DNA of 64,000 nt from Azospirillum rugosum (GCF_017876155.1 NZ_JAGINP010000003.1:186001-250000), one strand, 5' to 3'; positions 44,074 through 52,769 are shown, counted from the first letter of the stretch. A program made the numbers and translations. Notes: generated by a model not told the origin, from the sequence alone.

Positions 44074-44502
44074 ACGTACCGTGTAAAGCTGGATCAGCAA
44101 GGAACGACGATCAGTATATGGATGCGCAACCATTCTGAAGCCATAAGACGAAGCGATACGATGCCTTCCCCCTTAACCGTCCGTTACAGCAGCAAGCGCT
44201 GCATGCCCATTGAAAGCGCGCCATTGAAGTCTGCTCAATTTTGAAGGATGGGAAATTCCGAGAACGCCCGTGAGAGTTGCCAGACGGGCTTGTCATGGGC
44301 GGGGGTGAGTCGGGGACGCTTTGCGACCGGACGCAAGGCGTGGTGGGGGATGAGAAGCCCGTTTGGGGAACTGGTCGCGGATTGTCTTTCTATGCCGCAC
44401 CGCCGCACGCGTGCTTGTCCTTCCTTCCAATCTCCCGATGGCGTCAAGGGATCAACCGCGCAGGACATATGAACGCGGGAAGCACGGAAGGAGATGACGT
44501 TA

Positions 44503-45360
44503 ATGGGTTCGCAACAATGCTCAATGCCGGTTCCGGAGGCTTTCGACCCACAGTTCCTGGGATCGAAAGCCTCTGAAGAGCGGAAGGCAGGCGTGACCGT
44601 CGACACCAACAAAGTTGCGCAGGGCATAACGAAAGCCCGCAGTGCCAAGAATATAACGGTTCTGTTGCTCGACGACATGCTGCTCACGCGGGAATGCCTG
44701 TCGCTGAGCATCAATCTGTGCGACCGTGGCGTACGCGTCCTGACCGCCGCCTCGACGGCGGACGCGCAGCCGTTGCTTTACAGCGAAACAGCCCCCGACG
44801 TGGTCCTTTACAACTGCAGCGCCCTGGCGCCACCGGAAACAGATTTCGCAGCCCAGATTCGCGACATCATCGCCTGCTTGGGTGACACACCATTGATCGT
44901 GCTGTCCGACCGCGAAGACGGGGAAACCGTGGTGGAAGCCTTCCAACTTGGCGTGCGCGGCTACATTTCCACCGCCGTTGGGCTTTCGGTCGCGCTGGAG
45001 GCCATTCGCCTCATCGCGGCCGGCGGAACCTTCGTTCCGCCCAGCTTTATGCATCGGCTGATCCAGGACCACGGCATCTTGGGGGAGCGCAGCGCCACGG
45101 ACGATGCGTCCCTGTCACCCGGGCCGAACGGGACGGCCATCTACACCAACGCCGAGGACAGTTCCCTGTACGGGCTGACTCCCCGCCAGCTTTCCGTCTT
45201 GGAATGCCTGAAGGAAGGAAAGCCGAACAAGATCATTGCGCACGAACTCGGCATGCAGGAGAGCACGGTCAAGGTCCATGTCCGCAGCATTCTGAAGAAG
45301 TTGGGCGTGACGAACCGCACCGAAGCGGTCTACCGCACCCTGCGCCAACCGGACGCCTGA
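44503..45360 (+). CDS. LuxR-type regulator with degenerate receiver domain
   Basis: A 285-residue regulator. After a ~50-residue variable N-terminus comes a receiver-like domain (~51-175): ITVLLLDDMLLTRECL keeps the acidic pair, but the acceptor site is Asn104 (VVLYNCS) and the Lys is lost (GVRGYISTA). The LuxR helix-turn-helix is at ~222-275 (LTPRQLSVLECLKEGKPNKIIAHELGMQESTVKVHVRSILKKLGVTNRTE). The start at 44503 is chosen because GGAAGGAG (44486-44493) is 9 bases before it; the ATG at 44494 touches that site. Strongly similar to the proteins at 8822 and 17366. Confidence 0.9.
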   Translation: MGSQQCSMPVPEAFDPQFLGSKASEERKAGVTVDTNKVAQGITKARSAKNITVLLLDDMLLTRECLSLSINLCDRGVRVLTAASTADAQPLLYSETAPDVVLYNCSALAPPETDFAAQIRDIIACLGDTPLIVLSDREDGETVVEAFQLGVRGYISTAVGLSVALEAIRLIAAGGTFVPPSFMHRLIQDHGILGERSATDDASLSPGPNGTAIYTNAEDSSLYGLTPRQLSVLECLKEGKPNKIIAHELGMQESTVKVHVRSILKKLGVTNRTEAVYRTLRQPDA

Positions 45361-45419
45361 ATGCCCGCAGCGTGACGGCGGGTGTCGTTGTCTCCACGGA
45401 GGCCGGCGCCTTTGGCGTA

Positions 45420-45911
45420 TCAGTTCATGTTCGGAAGGACGGTCGCCCCGCTGTGGATCTGCCGCAGGGCGCTGATCACGCTTTTGAGCGGAGCCGTGCT
45501 GGCGATCATGCCCCCCAAGCCCATGGACATGCCGCTGCGGACCATGCTCGGGCTGACCGTGTCGGCCAGAACGGCCACCGGGGGGTGAGCGTCTTCCCGC
45601 AACAGCGCCCTGAGCAGCTGGTTGATCGAGCCCTTGGTCAGGTTCGCGCGGCCGATGCACACCAGGACGACGTCGGCATCGCGCAGGATCGTTTGCAGGT
45701 CGCCAAGGGCTTGTGCGTACCGCCAATGGCTCATGACCACGTCGCCGGCTTGCGCGTTCACCGCCGTCGCCAGGCTTTCCCCAAACAAGGCACGATCGTC
45801 AACCACCGCAACGGCGATTGCCGCGCGCCCGCCCCGTTCACTGCCGCCGCGCTCCGGAGCATACGAGGCGGTCCTGCAATGAGTGCCGGCCGGCGGACCG
45901 GAACCAATCAT
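45420..45911 (-). CDS. Stand-alone degenerate receiver-domain protein
   Basis: A 163-residue receiver-only protein. After ~30 variable residues, IAVAVVDDRALFGESLATAV gives the acidic pair, ADVVLVCIGRA the phospho-strand with Cys85 where Asp is expected, PPVAVLADTVS the switch strand (Ala instead of Thr/Ser), and LKSVISALRQIHSGATVL the last helix. The conserved Lys is absent (LGGMIASTAP). No DNA-binding domain follows. It converges with the regulator at 44503, with 59 bp between stops. Together with the gene at 43194 it forms a second class of receiver-only proteins. The start is uncertain; an internal start near residue 30 is possible. Confidence 0.72.
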   Translation of the reverse strand: MIGSGPPAGTHCRTASYAPERGGSERGGRAAIAVAVVDDRALFGESLATAVNAQAGDVVMSHWRYAQALGDLQTILRDADVVLVCIGRANLTKGSINQLLRALLREDAHPPVAVLADTVSPSMVRSGMSMGLGGMIASTAPLKSVISALRQIHSGATVLPNMN

Positions 45912-46306
45912 AGCGGATTCCCGATTCCAACATCATGAAAACAGCCCGAACGCTCCGAACGCAGCGGAGGCAGGACGGAAACCTGGAGGGCGGAAACCTA
46001 CAGATATTCTCTTCTTCGTTATAGGTGTCATTTTGGACTAAAGGGAGTTTACGAGCATATTCGGCGCTTACACGGCAAAATAGCGCAGCAGTCAAAGGAT
46101 CGCCAGATTGTCCGGGTTTGGACCTTATTGCCGGGCCAACGCTGAAAACGTACCACGGAGGAAGAGTGGACTTGGGCGCTTCCGGCGCCCTAGCATAGCC
46201 TTGGATCGCTGAACGCTTGCCTATTTGGTGCCGGTGTGTCGGCGTTGCACGCTGTGCGATCGCCAATGCTCACCGCGGGAGCCCATAGAACGCAGAGGCC
46301 CTGCCC
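45912..46306. other. Divergent intergenic region, nothing distinct
   Basis: About 395 bp between the receiver-only gene and the first cytochrome gene. An AT-richer stretch lies near 46005-46050, but no well-spaced promoter, hairpin or coding frame was recognised. Confidence 0.5.
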
Positions 46307-46669
46307 ATGGTCAAGTCGCTGTGCCGATCATCCGTCGTCGGTCTGGTCCTCGTGATGGTCGCTGTGCCGGCGGCACGCGCTGCCAGCGATGGTCCGGGCA
46401 GCCCAGGCTACGGCCGTCAACTGACCGAAGACATATGTGGCGAGTGCCACCGCGTTTCGAAGACCCCGACGGCCAAGCCGCCCCCGATGCAGGAGGATCT
46501 CGCGGCACCGGACCTGACGGAGCGGATGCGCGATCCCGGCATCACCGAATTGGCTCTGCGCAGCTATTTGCAGACCTCCCACCCCGTGATGCCCAACATA
46601 CGCCTGAATGCGGAGGAAACCGACGATATCGTGGCGTACCTCATGACGCTGAAAGGCGGCTCGCGATGA
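46307..46669 (+). CDS. Small periplasmic c-type cytochrome
   Basis: A 120-residue cytochrome c. A Sec signal peptide (MVKSLCRSSVVGLVLVMVAVPAARA) precedes one haem-binding CGECH (Cys44, Cys47, His48); Met95 in HPVMPNIRL is the likely sixth ligand. The C-terminal DDIVAYLMTLKG helix is typical of class I cytochromes. It should carry electrons in the periplasm. Its stop overlaps the next gene's start (ATGA). No partner dehydrogenase or oxidase is adjacent apart from the downstream alcohol dehydrogenase, which is NAD-dependent by type. Probably an electron-transfer partner for an enzyme encoded elsewhere. Confidence 0.9.
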   Translation: MVKSLCRSSVVGLVLVMVAVPAARAASDGPGSPGYGRQLTEDICGECHRVSKTPTAKPPPMQEDLAAPDLTERMRDPGITELALRSYLQTSHPVMPNIRLNAEETDDIVAYLMTLKGGSR

Positions 46670-47004
46670 AGGCCGGACCGATCTCGGCCATCCTGGCGGC
46701 CGTCCTGATCGTGCTGTTCGCCCCCGCTCCGGCCGTCCACGCGGCGGACGCCGAGAACGGGCGGCGCATTGCCGACCGCTGGTGCGCCTCCTGCCACGTC
46801 GTGTCGGGCAGCGGCGCAGCCACCAACCGGGTGGGCGGCACCGATGCGGTGCCGACGCTCGCCAGCATCGCACGGGACCCGGCCCGCGGGCCGAACTGGC
46901 TGCGGCAATGGCTGACCGCTCCGCACCCGCCGATGCCGAACCTGAACCTGTCCCGGACGGAGATCGACGACGTGGTGGCTTACCTGGAGACGCTGTCTCG
47001 CTGA
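46666..47004 (+). CDS. Small periplasmic c-type cytochrome, second copy
   Basis: A 112-residue cytochrome c: signal peptide MKAGPISAILAAVLIVLFAPAPAVHA, haem site CASCH (Cys40, Cys43, His44), and Met90 in HPPMPNLNL as the likely axial ligand, followed by DDVVAYLETLS. Translationally coupled to the upstream cytochrome by an ATGA overlap. The two share the same layout and probably arose by duplication, though they have diverged. An upstream in-frame extension lies inside the first cytochrome and is rejected. Electron donor and acceptor are unknown. Confidence 0.9.
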   Translation: MKAGPISAILAAVLIVLFAPAPAVHAADAENGRRIADRWCASCHVVSGSGAATNRVGGTDAVPTLASIARDPARGPNWLRQWLTAPHPPMPNLNLSRTEIDDVVAYLETLSR

Positions 47005-47040
47005 TCGATCCATCAAGCCGGGCACATGTCGGAGCGCGCC

Positions 47041-48024
47041 ATGAAGGCAATGATCCTGACGCAGCCACGATCCGCGCTGCTCCCGGCCCTGCTGCCTGAC
47101 CCGGAACCGGGACCGGGCCAGATCCTGATCGGGGTCCATGCCTGCGCCGTGTGCCGGACCGACCTTCACGTCATCGACGGCGACCTGCCCCATCCGAAGC
47201 TGCCGCTCGTTCCCGGCCACGAGATCATCGGGACCGTGCTGGCCGCCGGACCCGGCGTGGACCGCTTTGGAACCGGGGACCGCGTCGGCGTTCCGTGGCT
47301 CGGCTGGAGCTGCGGGGAGTGTGTCTACTGCCGATCGGGACGCGAGAACCTGTGCGACCGGGCGCGCTACACCGGGTACCAGATCGACGGCGGCTACTCC
47401 GAGATGACCGTGGCCGACGCGCGCTATGCCTTTCCCATCGACCCCGTCTACACGGACGAGGAGGCCGCCCCCCTGATGTGTGCCGGGCTGATCGGCTACC
47501 GCGCGCTGCGCATGGCGGGCGACGCGGACCGGCTCGGTCTCTACGGCTTCGGCGCCGCCGCGCACATCGTCATCCAGGTCGCCCGGCATCAGGGTCGGCA
47601 CGTCTTCGCCTTCACCCGCGCCGGCGACGACGCGGCCCAGGCACTCGCCCGCGATCTGGGCGCCGTGTGGGCGGGCGGGTCGGATGAGCCGCCGCCGGAG
47701 CCGCTGGACGCCGCCATCCTCTTCGCGCCCGTCGGCGCGCTGGTGCCGACGGCCCTGCGGGCGGTCGTGAAGGGAGGAGTCGTCGTTTGCGCGGGCATCC
47801 ACATGAGCGACATTCCCTCCTTTCCCTACGAAATCCTGTGGGGGGAGCGCATGGTCCGCTCGGTCGCCAATCTCACGCGCAGCGATGGGGAGGAGTTCCT
47901 GGCGCTCGCGCCCCGCGTTCCGGTGCGCACCCGGACCACGCCCTTTCCACTCGCCCAGGCGAACGAGGCGGTGGAGGCTCTCCGCCGCGGTGCCATAAAC
48001 GGCGCGGCGGTGCTGACCGTCTGA
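47041..48024 (+). CDS. Zinc-dependent alcohol dehydrogenase
   Basis: A 327-residue medium-chain dehydrogenase/reductase. Catalytic zinc ligands: CAVCRTDLH and GHEIIG; the structural zinc site is CGECVYCRSGRENLC with four cysteines; the Rossmann segment is LGLYGFGAAAHIVIQVA (GFGAAA in place of GxGxxG). The ATG at 47041 (MKAMILTQ) follows GGAG; a start at 47026 is possible. The family oxidises primary alcohols or reduces aldehydes with NAD(P). It lies 36 bp after the cytochrome pair and may be co-transcribed. Confidence 0.9.
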   Translation: MKAMILTQPRSALLPALLPDPEPGPGQILIGVHACAVCRTDLHVIDGDLPHPKLPLVPGHEIIGTVLAAGPGVDRFGTGDRVGVPWLGWSCGECVYCRSGRENLCDRARYTGYQIDGGYSEMTVADARYAFPIDPVYTDEEAAPLMCAGLIGYRALRMAGDADRLGLYGFGAAAHIVIQVARHQGRHVFAFTRAGDDAAQALARDLGAVWAGGSDEPPPEPLDAAILFAPVGALVPTALRAVVKGGVVVCAGIHMSDIPSFPYEILWGERMVRSVANLTRSDGEEFLALAPRVPVRTRTTPFPLAQANEAVEALRRGAINGAAVLTV

Positions 48025-48273
48025 CGGTGTCGTGCGCCGCGACCGGAGTGATGACGGTGTTAACCAGATCGATCCGAATCGCCGCTCCCCAACCACGAAT
48101 CGCGATTCCCGCCGTTCTGCCGTTGGATTAGACTTTTTCGCTGATAGACAAAAAAACAGCAGTAAAAGCGGCTGCGCGGGGCCTCATCGCAGGGCATTGC
48201 GTCATAAGAATATCCATGACGATAACGCCGAACCCCCAGCCTTCATGTATACAATATTCGGGGAGGCACCGTC

Positions 48274-49323
48274 ATGCACACCGGACACTTGGCCTTCTTG
48301 CCTTATACGGTGTTGGCAAATCACCGGGTGTTTCTTGCGGCCACGACGGCGCTTGCCATGACGGCGGGAATGCCCGCCACGGCCCGCAGCGACGACGTCA
48401 ACGAATGGCGCAATGTCCGGCCGTCCGCGCCGGAGCCGCCGGCCAGTGGCCAGCCCGCGCAACCGGACGACCCATTCATGATTCCCTATTTGGCCGCGGA
48501 GGTCATGCCGGGGGTCGCCGGTGTGCCGACACCCTTGATCATCGTCGTCAGTCCGCCGATCAGAACGAACTCCACGACGGTTTCCGAGACCTACGTCCGG
48601 ATTTCCAAGATGCCGGCGAACGCCGCATTGTCGCACGGCCGCAATCTCGGCAACGGCACCTGGCGCGTTCCGCTCGACGAACTGCCCAACCTCGCGATCA
48701 CCCTAGCCCCGGACCACGTCGGAACGACGAGGCTGAGCGTCACCGCCGTCAGCGAGCATGGCAACGGATTGGTCGGCCAGCGCTCGGTCGACCTGGATGT
48801 GCCGATGCGCGCCACGAGGGCGGCGAACGCGCCAAGCCCGCCGCGGGACGACGACACTGCGAACAAGGTGAACCAGTCCACGGGTTCGGTGACGACCGAG
48901 GCGCTTGCCTTGCGCAGCGTCGTCCCGACGGACCGCCCAAAGGCGGAAACGAAGCCGCCCGCGCCGCAGCCGATCGTGGCCTTCGCGGTGCCCACCGCAC
49001 CGCCGGCGCCATCCGGCGGGTCAACGGTCCCGGCGGACGCGCAGAGGCTGCTCAAGCGCGGCCAAGAGCTGTTCGCGCAAGGCGATCTGGCGGGCGCGCG
49101 GCTCTTCTTCCGGCGGGCGGCGGCCAGCGGCAGCGCAGAGGCGTCCCTGGCTCTCGGCAAGACCTACGATCCTCTTGTGCTCGAACGGATGCATGTGCGC
49201 GGCCTTTCGCCCGACCCCGAGCAGGCCGTTCGCTTCTATGGAGAGGCGGTGGCGAAAGGCGTCGCCGATGCCGACCGCCCATTGAAGGAACTGACCGGCT
49301 GGTTCGCCACCCATCGCAAATAG
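48274..49323 (+). CDS. Exported protein with C-terminal Sel1/TPR-like repeats
   Basis: A 349-residue protein with a signal-like hydrophobic segment (VFLAATTALAMTAGMPATA) after an 18-residue N-region. Residues ~60-175 look beta-rich (YLAAEVMPGVAGVPTPLIIVVSPP, TWRVPLDELPNLAITLAP, TTRLSVTAVSEHG), followed by a Pro/Ala-rich linker (~180-250). The C-terminus (LKRGQELFAQGDLAGARLFFRRAAASGSAEASLALGKTYDP, PEQAVRFYGEAVAKGVADA) is Sel1/TPR-like. GGGGAGGC precedes the ATG. It stands 71 bp before the TAXI protein gene and is probably its partner. Function unknown. Confidence 0.82.
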   Translation: MHTGHLAFLPYTVLANHRVFLAATTALAMTAGMPATARSDDVNEWRNVRPSAPEPPASGQPAQPDDPFMIPYLAAEVMPGVAGVPTPLIIVVSPPIRTNSTTVSETYVRISKMPANAALSHGRNLGNGTWRVPLDELPNLAITLAPDHVGTTRLSVTAVSEHGNGLVGQRSVDLDVPMRATRAANAPSPPRDDDTANKVNQSTGSVTTEALALRSVVPTDRPKAETKPPAPQPIVAFAVPTAPPAPSGGSTVPADAQRLLKRGQELFAQGDLAGARLFFRRAAASGSAEASLALGKTYDPLVLERMHVRGLSPDPEQAVRFYGEAVAKGVADADRPLKELTGWFATHRK

Positions 49324-49343
49324 TCGCCTGCGAGCCGTCCGCC

Positions 49344-49381
49344 CCGCACGCCGACGCCGCACGCCGACGCCGCACGCCGAC
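49344..49381 (+). repeat. Three-copy 13-bp tandem repeat
   Basis: CCGCACGCCGACG repeats about 2.9 times with a 13-bp period, in the gap between the Sel1-like and TAXI genes. Likely slippage product. Confidence 0.75.
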
Positions 49382-49394
49382 TGGGAGATCATTC

Positions 49395-50513
49395 ATGAGG
49401 ACATTCCTGCTCATCGCCGGGCTGGCGAGCGTCGCGATGATCGCCACGGCCTCCGCCGAGCCCGTGCGCCGCCCGGCTGGGGCGGACGGCGACGCCTCCC
49501 TTGCCGAGCGGATGAACGCCAACACCGTCGCGGTGATTTCAGGCACGCCGGGGGGAACCTATTTCCGCATGGCGAGCGACATGGCCTTTGTCCTCGACAA
49601 CGGCGACGACCTGCGCGTCCTGCCGGTGCTCGGCAAGGGGGCCGGGCAGAACGCCTACGACGTGCGCTTCCTCAAGGGCATCGACCTCGGCTTCGTGCGC
49701 ACCGACACCATGGACCAGCTTCGCCAGGACCCGCGCCTGCGCAACATCGACAACCAGCTGGTCTACGTCGCGCGCCTGTTCAACGACGAGCTTCACGTCA
49801 TCGCCCCGCGCGAGGTCACCGACTTCCGCCAGCTTGCGGGCAAGAAGGTCAGCTTCGACGTGTCGGGCAGCGGCACCGACACGTCCGGCCGGCTGATGTT
49901 CCAAGGACTGGGCATCAAAGTGGACGCGATCAACGTGGATCAGCCAACCGCGATCAACATGCTGAAGAGCGGCGAGATCGCCGCCATGGTCTCGGTGGCG
50001 GCGAAGCCGGTGGCGGTCGTCTCGTCGATCAACGACGACCGCTTCCATTTCCTGGAAATCCCCTACGCGGAGCCGCTGGAGAAGAACTACTTCCCGGCAA
50101 CGCTGACCGGCGACGATTACCCGAAGCTCCTCAAGTCCGGCGAAACGGTCAACACCGTCGCGGTGGGCACGATCCTGGCCACCTACAACTGGCCCGAACG
50201 CACCGACCGCTATCGCCGCATCTCCCGGTTCATCGACGCCTTCTTCTCGAAGATCACGGAGTTCCAAAAGCCGCAGCGCCATCCGAAATGGCAGGAGGTG
50301 AACCTTGAAGCCACGGTCGGCGGCGGCTGGAAGCGCTTCAAGGCTGCCGAGGACTGGCTCAGCGGCCACCAAGACGCCCGCCCGGTCCTGTCGGCGGAGG
50401 CGCGTCAGAGCCTCGGGCAGGTCATCCAGCAGACCGCGCCCACCCTGCGGGCGAGCGAGCGCGACCGGCTGATCGACGATTTCCTGAAATGGCGGACGAG
50501 CCAGCCGCAGTGA
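49395..50513 (+). CDS. TAXI-family TRAP solute-binding protein (orphan)
   Basis: A 372-residue periplasmic binding protein of the TAXI group. Signal peptide MRTFLLIAGLASVAMIATASA; then TVAVISGTPGGTYFRMASDMAF (the TAXI ligand-loop motif), DLRVLPVLGKGAGQNAYDVRFL, DLGFVRTDTM and LAGKKVSFDVSGSGTDTSG. TAXI proteins normally feed a TRAP membrane permease, but no DctQ/DctM gene lies nearby. The ATG at 49395 has GGGAG before it. A role as a sensor partner rather than a transporter subunit is possible. Confidence 0.88.
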   Translation: MRTFLLIAGLASVAMIATASAEPVRRPAGADGDASLAERMNANTVAVISGTPGGTYFRMASDMAFVLDNGDDLRVLPVLGKGAGQNAYDVRFLKGIDLGFVRTDTMDQLRQDPRLRNIDNQLVYVARLFNDELHVIAPREVTDFRQLAGKKVSFDVSGSGTDTSGRLMFQGLGIKVDAINVDQPTAINMLKSGEIAAMVSVAAKPVAVVSSINDDRFHFLEIPYAEPLEKNYFPATLTGDDYPKLLKSGETVNTVAVGTILATYNWPERTDRYRRISRFIDAFFSKITEFQKPQRHPKWQEVNLEATVGGGWKRFKAAEDWLSGHQDARPVLSAEARQSLGQVIQQTAPTLRASERDRLIDDFLKWRTSQPQ

Positions 50514-50540
50514 GGTGCGGCTGGCGCGCCGGATGCCGAC

Positions 50541-50927
50541 CTACGCCGACCGGCGCGCCACCCAAGGGGGCACGGCGGCCTGCGCCGCCGCCTGCCAGGT
50601 GACGATCTGGATGTTGGCGCCGGCATCCAGGCTGCCGGTCTGGCGCAGCCGGTCGATCACGGCGAGAGGCTCGTCGTCCTGCGGCAGGCCGGGCTGCGTC
50701 AGCAGATAGCGGTGGTTGTTCGCGGTGACCGCCCAGCCCGGCGGCTCCGACGGGCGGCTGGTCGCCACCGTGGCGACGGGTTCGGAGACGAGCCACGCGC
50801 CGTCCTCGATGCTCCACCCGATCAGGCGCCGCTGCCGGCGTCCCTGGCGGAGACCGACGTCCAGCCACGCCCAGGCGCGGAGGTGGGTGGTCAGGCCGGT
50901 GTCGAATTGGACGATCATGTGGGTCAT
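50541..50927 (-). CDS. Conserved-looking small protein of unknown function
   Basis: A 128-residue soluble protein (MTHMIVQFDTGLTTHLRAWAWLDVGLRQGRRQ is split here for reading: it starts MTHMIVQFDTG and continues LRAWAWLDVGL). No family recognised. Features: mixed alpha/beta composition, Trp-rich (WAWLD, IGWSIEDGAWL, GWAVT), and an acidic middle LPQDDEPLAVIDRL. CGAGGG precedes the ATG at 50927. The frame is open 240 bp further upstream but without family-like sequence. Convergent with the TAXI gene and divergent from the small lipoprotein gene. Confidence 0.6.
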   Translation of the reverse strand: MTHMIVQFDTGLTTHLRAWAWLDVGLRQGRRQRRLIGWSIEDGAWLVSEPVATVATSRPSEPPGWAVTANNHRYLLTQPGLPQDDEPLAVIDRLRQTGSLDAGANIQIVTWQAAAQAAVPPWVARRSA

Positions 50928-51114
50928 CCCTCGGTCGTTGGCATCGTCGTTGGATGCCCACACAATACATGTTCCGTTTTTGTTCTGGTAGAGGAAAGAT
51001 GCAGGAAAAGTTGCCTTCCGGGCGGATGGCCGACTACCTCCGATGGAAGATTGCCGGCACCGGGCCGCTTTGAAAGGATTGGGGGGAACTCTCCTCCGTC
51101 CCAGGGAGGCGGCC

Positions 51115-51336
51115 ATGCGCTGGTTATCGCTCGCGATCGCGTGGATGGTCGTGGCCTGCGCGACCAACGAACAGGCCTGCGCCGGGCGCGATTCGGATGG
51201 CTATCTCCGCTGCGTCCATCAGCGCGAGCAGGCGCAGCGGGAGGCGCAGGACCGGGTCCGCAGCGTCCAGAGCGGCCAGAGCGTCTGGACCGGAAGCATC
51301 CACCCCCCGACCTGCGTCGGCCGCAGCTGCTACTGA
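51115..51336 (+). CDS. Small putative lipoprotein
   Basis: A 73-residue protein with a hydrophobic start (MRWLSLAIAWMVVAC) and a lipobox-like VVAC at residues 12-15, followed by ATNEQACAGRDSDGYLRC and a charged helical stretch (HQREQAQREAQDRVRSVQ). Four further cysteines are present. GGGAGG lies just before the ATG at 51115, which supports translation. Probably anchored to the outer membrane or inner-membrane outer face. It converges with the porin gene, with 11 bp between stops. No family recognised. Confidence 0.65.
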   Translation: MRWLSLAIAWMVVACATNEQACAGRDSDGYLRCVHQREQAQREAQDRVRSVQSGQSVWTGSIHPPTCVGRSCY

Positions 51337-51347
51337 GCTTCGCCGGG

Positions 51348-52769
51348 TCAGAACTTGAAGACCGCTTCCATCCCGACGAAGTGGGTCGTCTTGGCCGGGC
51401 CGGTGTCCTTGATGAAGGCGCCGGGCTGGAAGATGGAGTAGGAGACCAGCCCCTCGAACGTCCGGCCGGCGCTGTAGGACAGCACCAGCTCGCCCTGCGT
51501 CCCGATGTAGCGCGCCCCCGACCCGGATCCTGAGCGCAGCAGGCCGCCGGTCAGGTCGTACACGCCGTCGTCCAGGCTCTCCCGCCAATAGGCGATGGCC
51601 GACGCGTTGAGGCTGAACTCCTCGGACAGGGCGAGGTCGACGGAGGGGTGCAGGTTCATCAGGTTGAAGGGACCGACGGGCGTCAGCTCCCCGAAATACT
51701 TCGCGCGGGGGAACAGGGGGTTGAAGGTCCCCAGCGTGCCGTCGCGCGGGTTGGTGTCGCCGCTGGCGATGTTGGCCTTCAGGCCGAGCCGCGGCTGGAG
51801 CGGCAGGTTGTCCATGCGGTAGCCGGTGTCGGTCGCCAGCGACCAGGCCTGGATGCTGCCGGTGCCGAAGCTGCCGAACTGGCCCATCGCCTCCCAGTTC
51901 CAGTCCCAGCCGTCGGCCTTTCCGAAGAATCGGGTGCCCAGCGTGTGCCTCTGCTCCCGCCCCGTGCCGGCCTCGAACTCGGCGCGCTGGTTGCGGTAGC
52001 CGATGTAGTAGGCGTCCAGGCCGCCGCTCCAGCCCAGGTCGAGGGGCCGCGTGGCGTAGAGCGCCCAGGCGGCGCGGCGCCCGTCGCGCTCGTCGTCGAA
52101 CAGCTTGGGCGACACACGGATCGGTCGGCCGAGGAAGGCGTCCACCCGCCAGGGGCCGGCCTTGACGATCCCGGTCACCGCGTCGAAGGAGCGCGGCACG
52201 TTCGCGCCGTAGCGGATGGAGACCAGCCGCTCCGACCCGTAGGACAGCATCTGACGGCCGATGCGCAGGGTTCCTTGCGCGTCCCCCAGCGACGCGTTGA
52301 AGTCCGCAAAGCCCTGCATCAGGTCGATGCGGTCGGCGTCCGGCTGGGCCAGCGGTTCGAGCTTCCCCACCGCGTCCGCCAGGATGAGCTGCCCGAAGAC
52401 GCGGAAGCTTTGGCCCACCCGCAGGTCGGCGTAGGGCAGCACGCGCCAGAACCCATAGGCGTCGTTCTGCGGGTTGTCCTGGCCCCAGCTGCTGTTGCGG
52501 ACGGCCTCGAAGCGCAGCCGGGTCTCCTGCCCGAAGGACAGGGAGGCGAACCCGTCGGAGGTCAGGGGAATGGCCTTGAACGGCTCCCAGAAGGCGCCGG
52601 TCCGCGCCCCCGGATTGAGGGCGGGATCGAGGAGGTAGCGGTAATCCTCGTTGAAGCGGGTGTTGGTCAGCGGCGGCGGGGCCGGATCGGCCGCCCCCGC
52701 CGTGGCCACTCCAGCCGTGTTGGTCATCAGGCACAGGGCGAGAACCGTTGCCCCGACGCGAGCCCTCAT
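51348..52769 (-). CDS. Alginate-export-type outer-membrane beta-barrel protein
   Basis: A 473-residue outer-membrane protein of the alginate_exp family. Signal peptide MRARVGATVLALCLMTNTA...GAA; then NEDYRYLLDP, SFGQETRLRFEAVRNSSWG, LRVGQSFRVFGQLI, GTLRIGRQMLSYGSERLVS, and alternating amphipathic strands to a terminal Phe (GMEAVFKF), as in BAM substrates. Despite the family name, many members are uptake or efflux porins for small molecules. Its start overlaps the stop of the MFS exporter gene (ATGA), implying coupled synthesis, so it may be the outer-membrane partner of that exporter. Not a Wza substitute on this evidence. Confidence 0.88.
   Translation of the reverse strand: MRARVGATVLALCLMTNTAGVATAGAADPAPPPLTNTRFNEDYRYLLDPALNPGARTGAFWEPFKAIPLTSDGFASLSFGQETRLRFEAVRNSSWGQDNPQNDAYGFWRVLPYADLRVGQSFRVFGQLILADAVGKLEPLAQPDADRIDLMQGFADFNASLGDAQGTLRIGRQMLSYGSERLVSIRYGANVPRSFDAVTGIVKAGPWRVDAFLGRPIRVSPKLFDDERDGRRAAWALYATRPLDLGWSGGLDAYYIGYRNQRAEFEAGTGREQRHTLGTRFFGKADGWDWNWEAMGQFGSFGTGSIQAWSLATDTGYRMDNLPLQPRLGLKANIASGDTNPRDGTLGTFNPLFPRAKYFGELTPVGPFNLMNLHPSVDLALSEEFSLNASAIAYWRESLDDGVYDLTGGLLRSGSGSGARYIGTQGELVLSYSAGRTFEGLVSYSIFQPGAFIKDTGPAKTTHFVGMEAVFKF

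Larger units (their letters stand above)
43608..44502. other. Long divergent intergenic region between two pseudo-receiver genes
   Basis: About 895 bp. A 15-bp palindrome lies at 43959-43973 and a possible promoter at 44045-44073. The 43950-44240 part is AT-richer than average. Short frames inside it carry no recognisable domain. A long untranslated leader of the regulator at 44503 is likely. Confidence 0.55.

Noticed and set aside
8822..45360. c-di-GMP binding by the LuxR-type pseudo-receivers, as in VpsT
   Set aside because: The W[F/L/M][T/S]R motif of VpsT was not found in any of the three proteins, so the specific ligand cannot be claimed.
51348..52769. The alginate-export-type barrel as the EPS exit channel
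   Set aside because: It is coupled to the MFS exporter operon more than 10 kb from the EPS genes, and the family is functionally mixed; no direct support.
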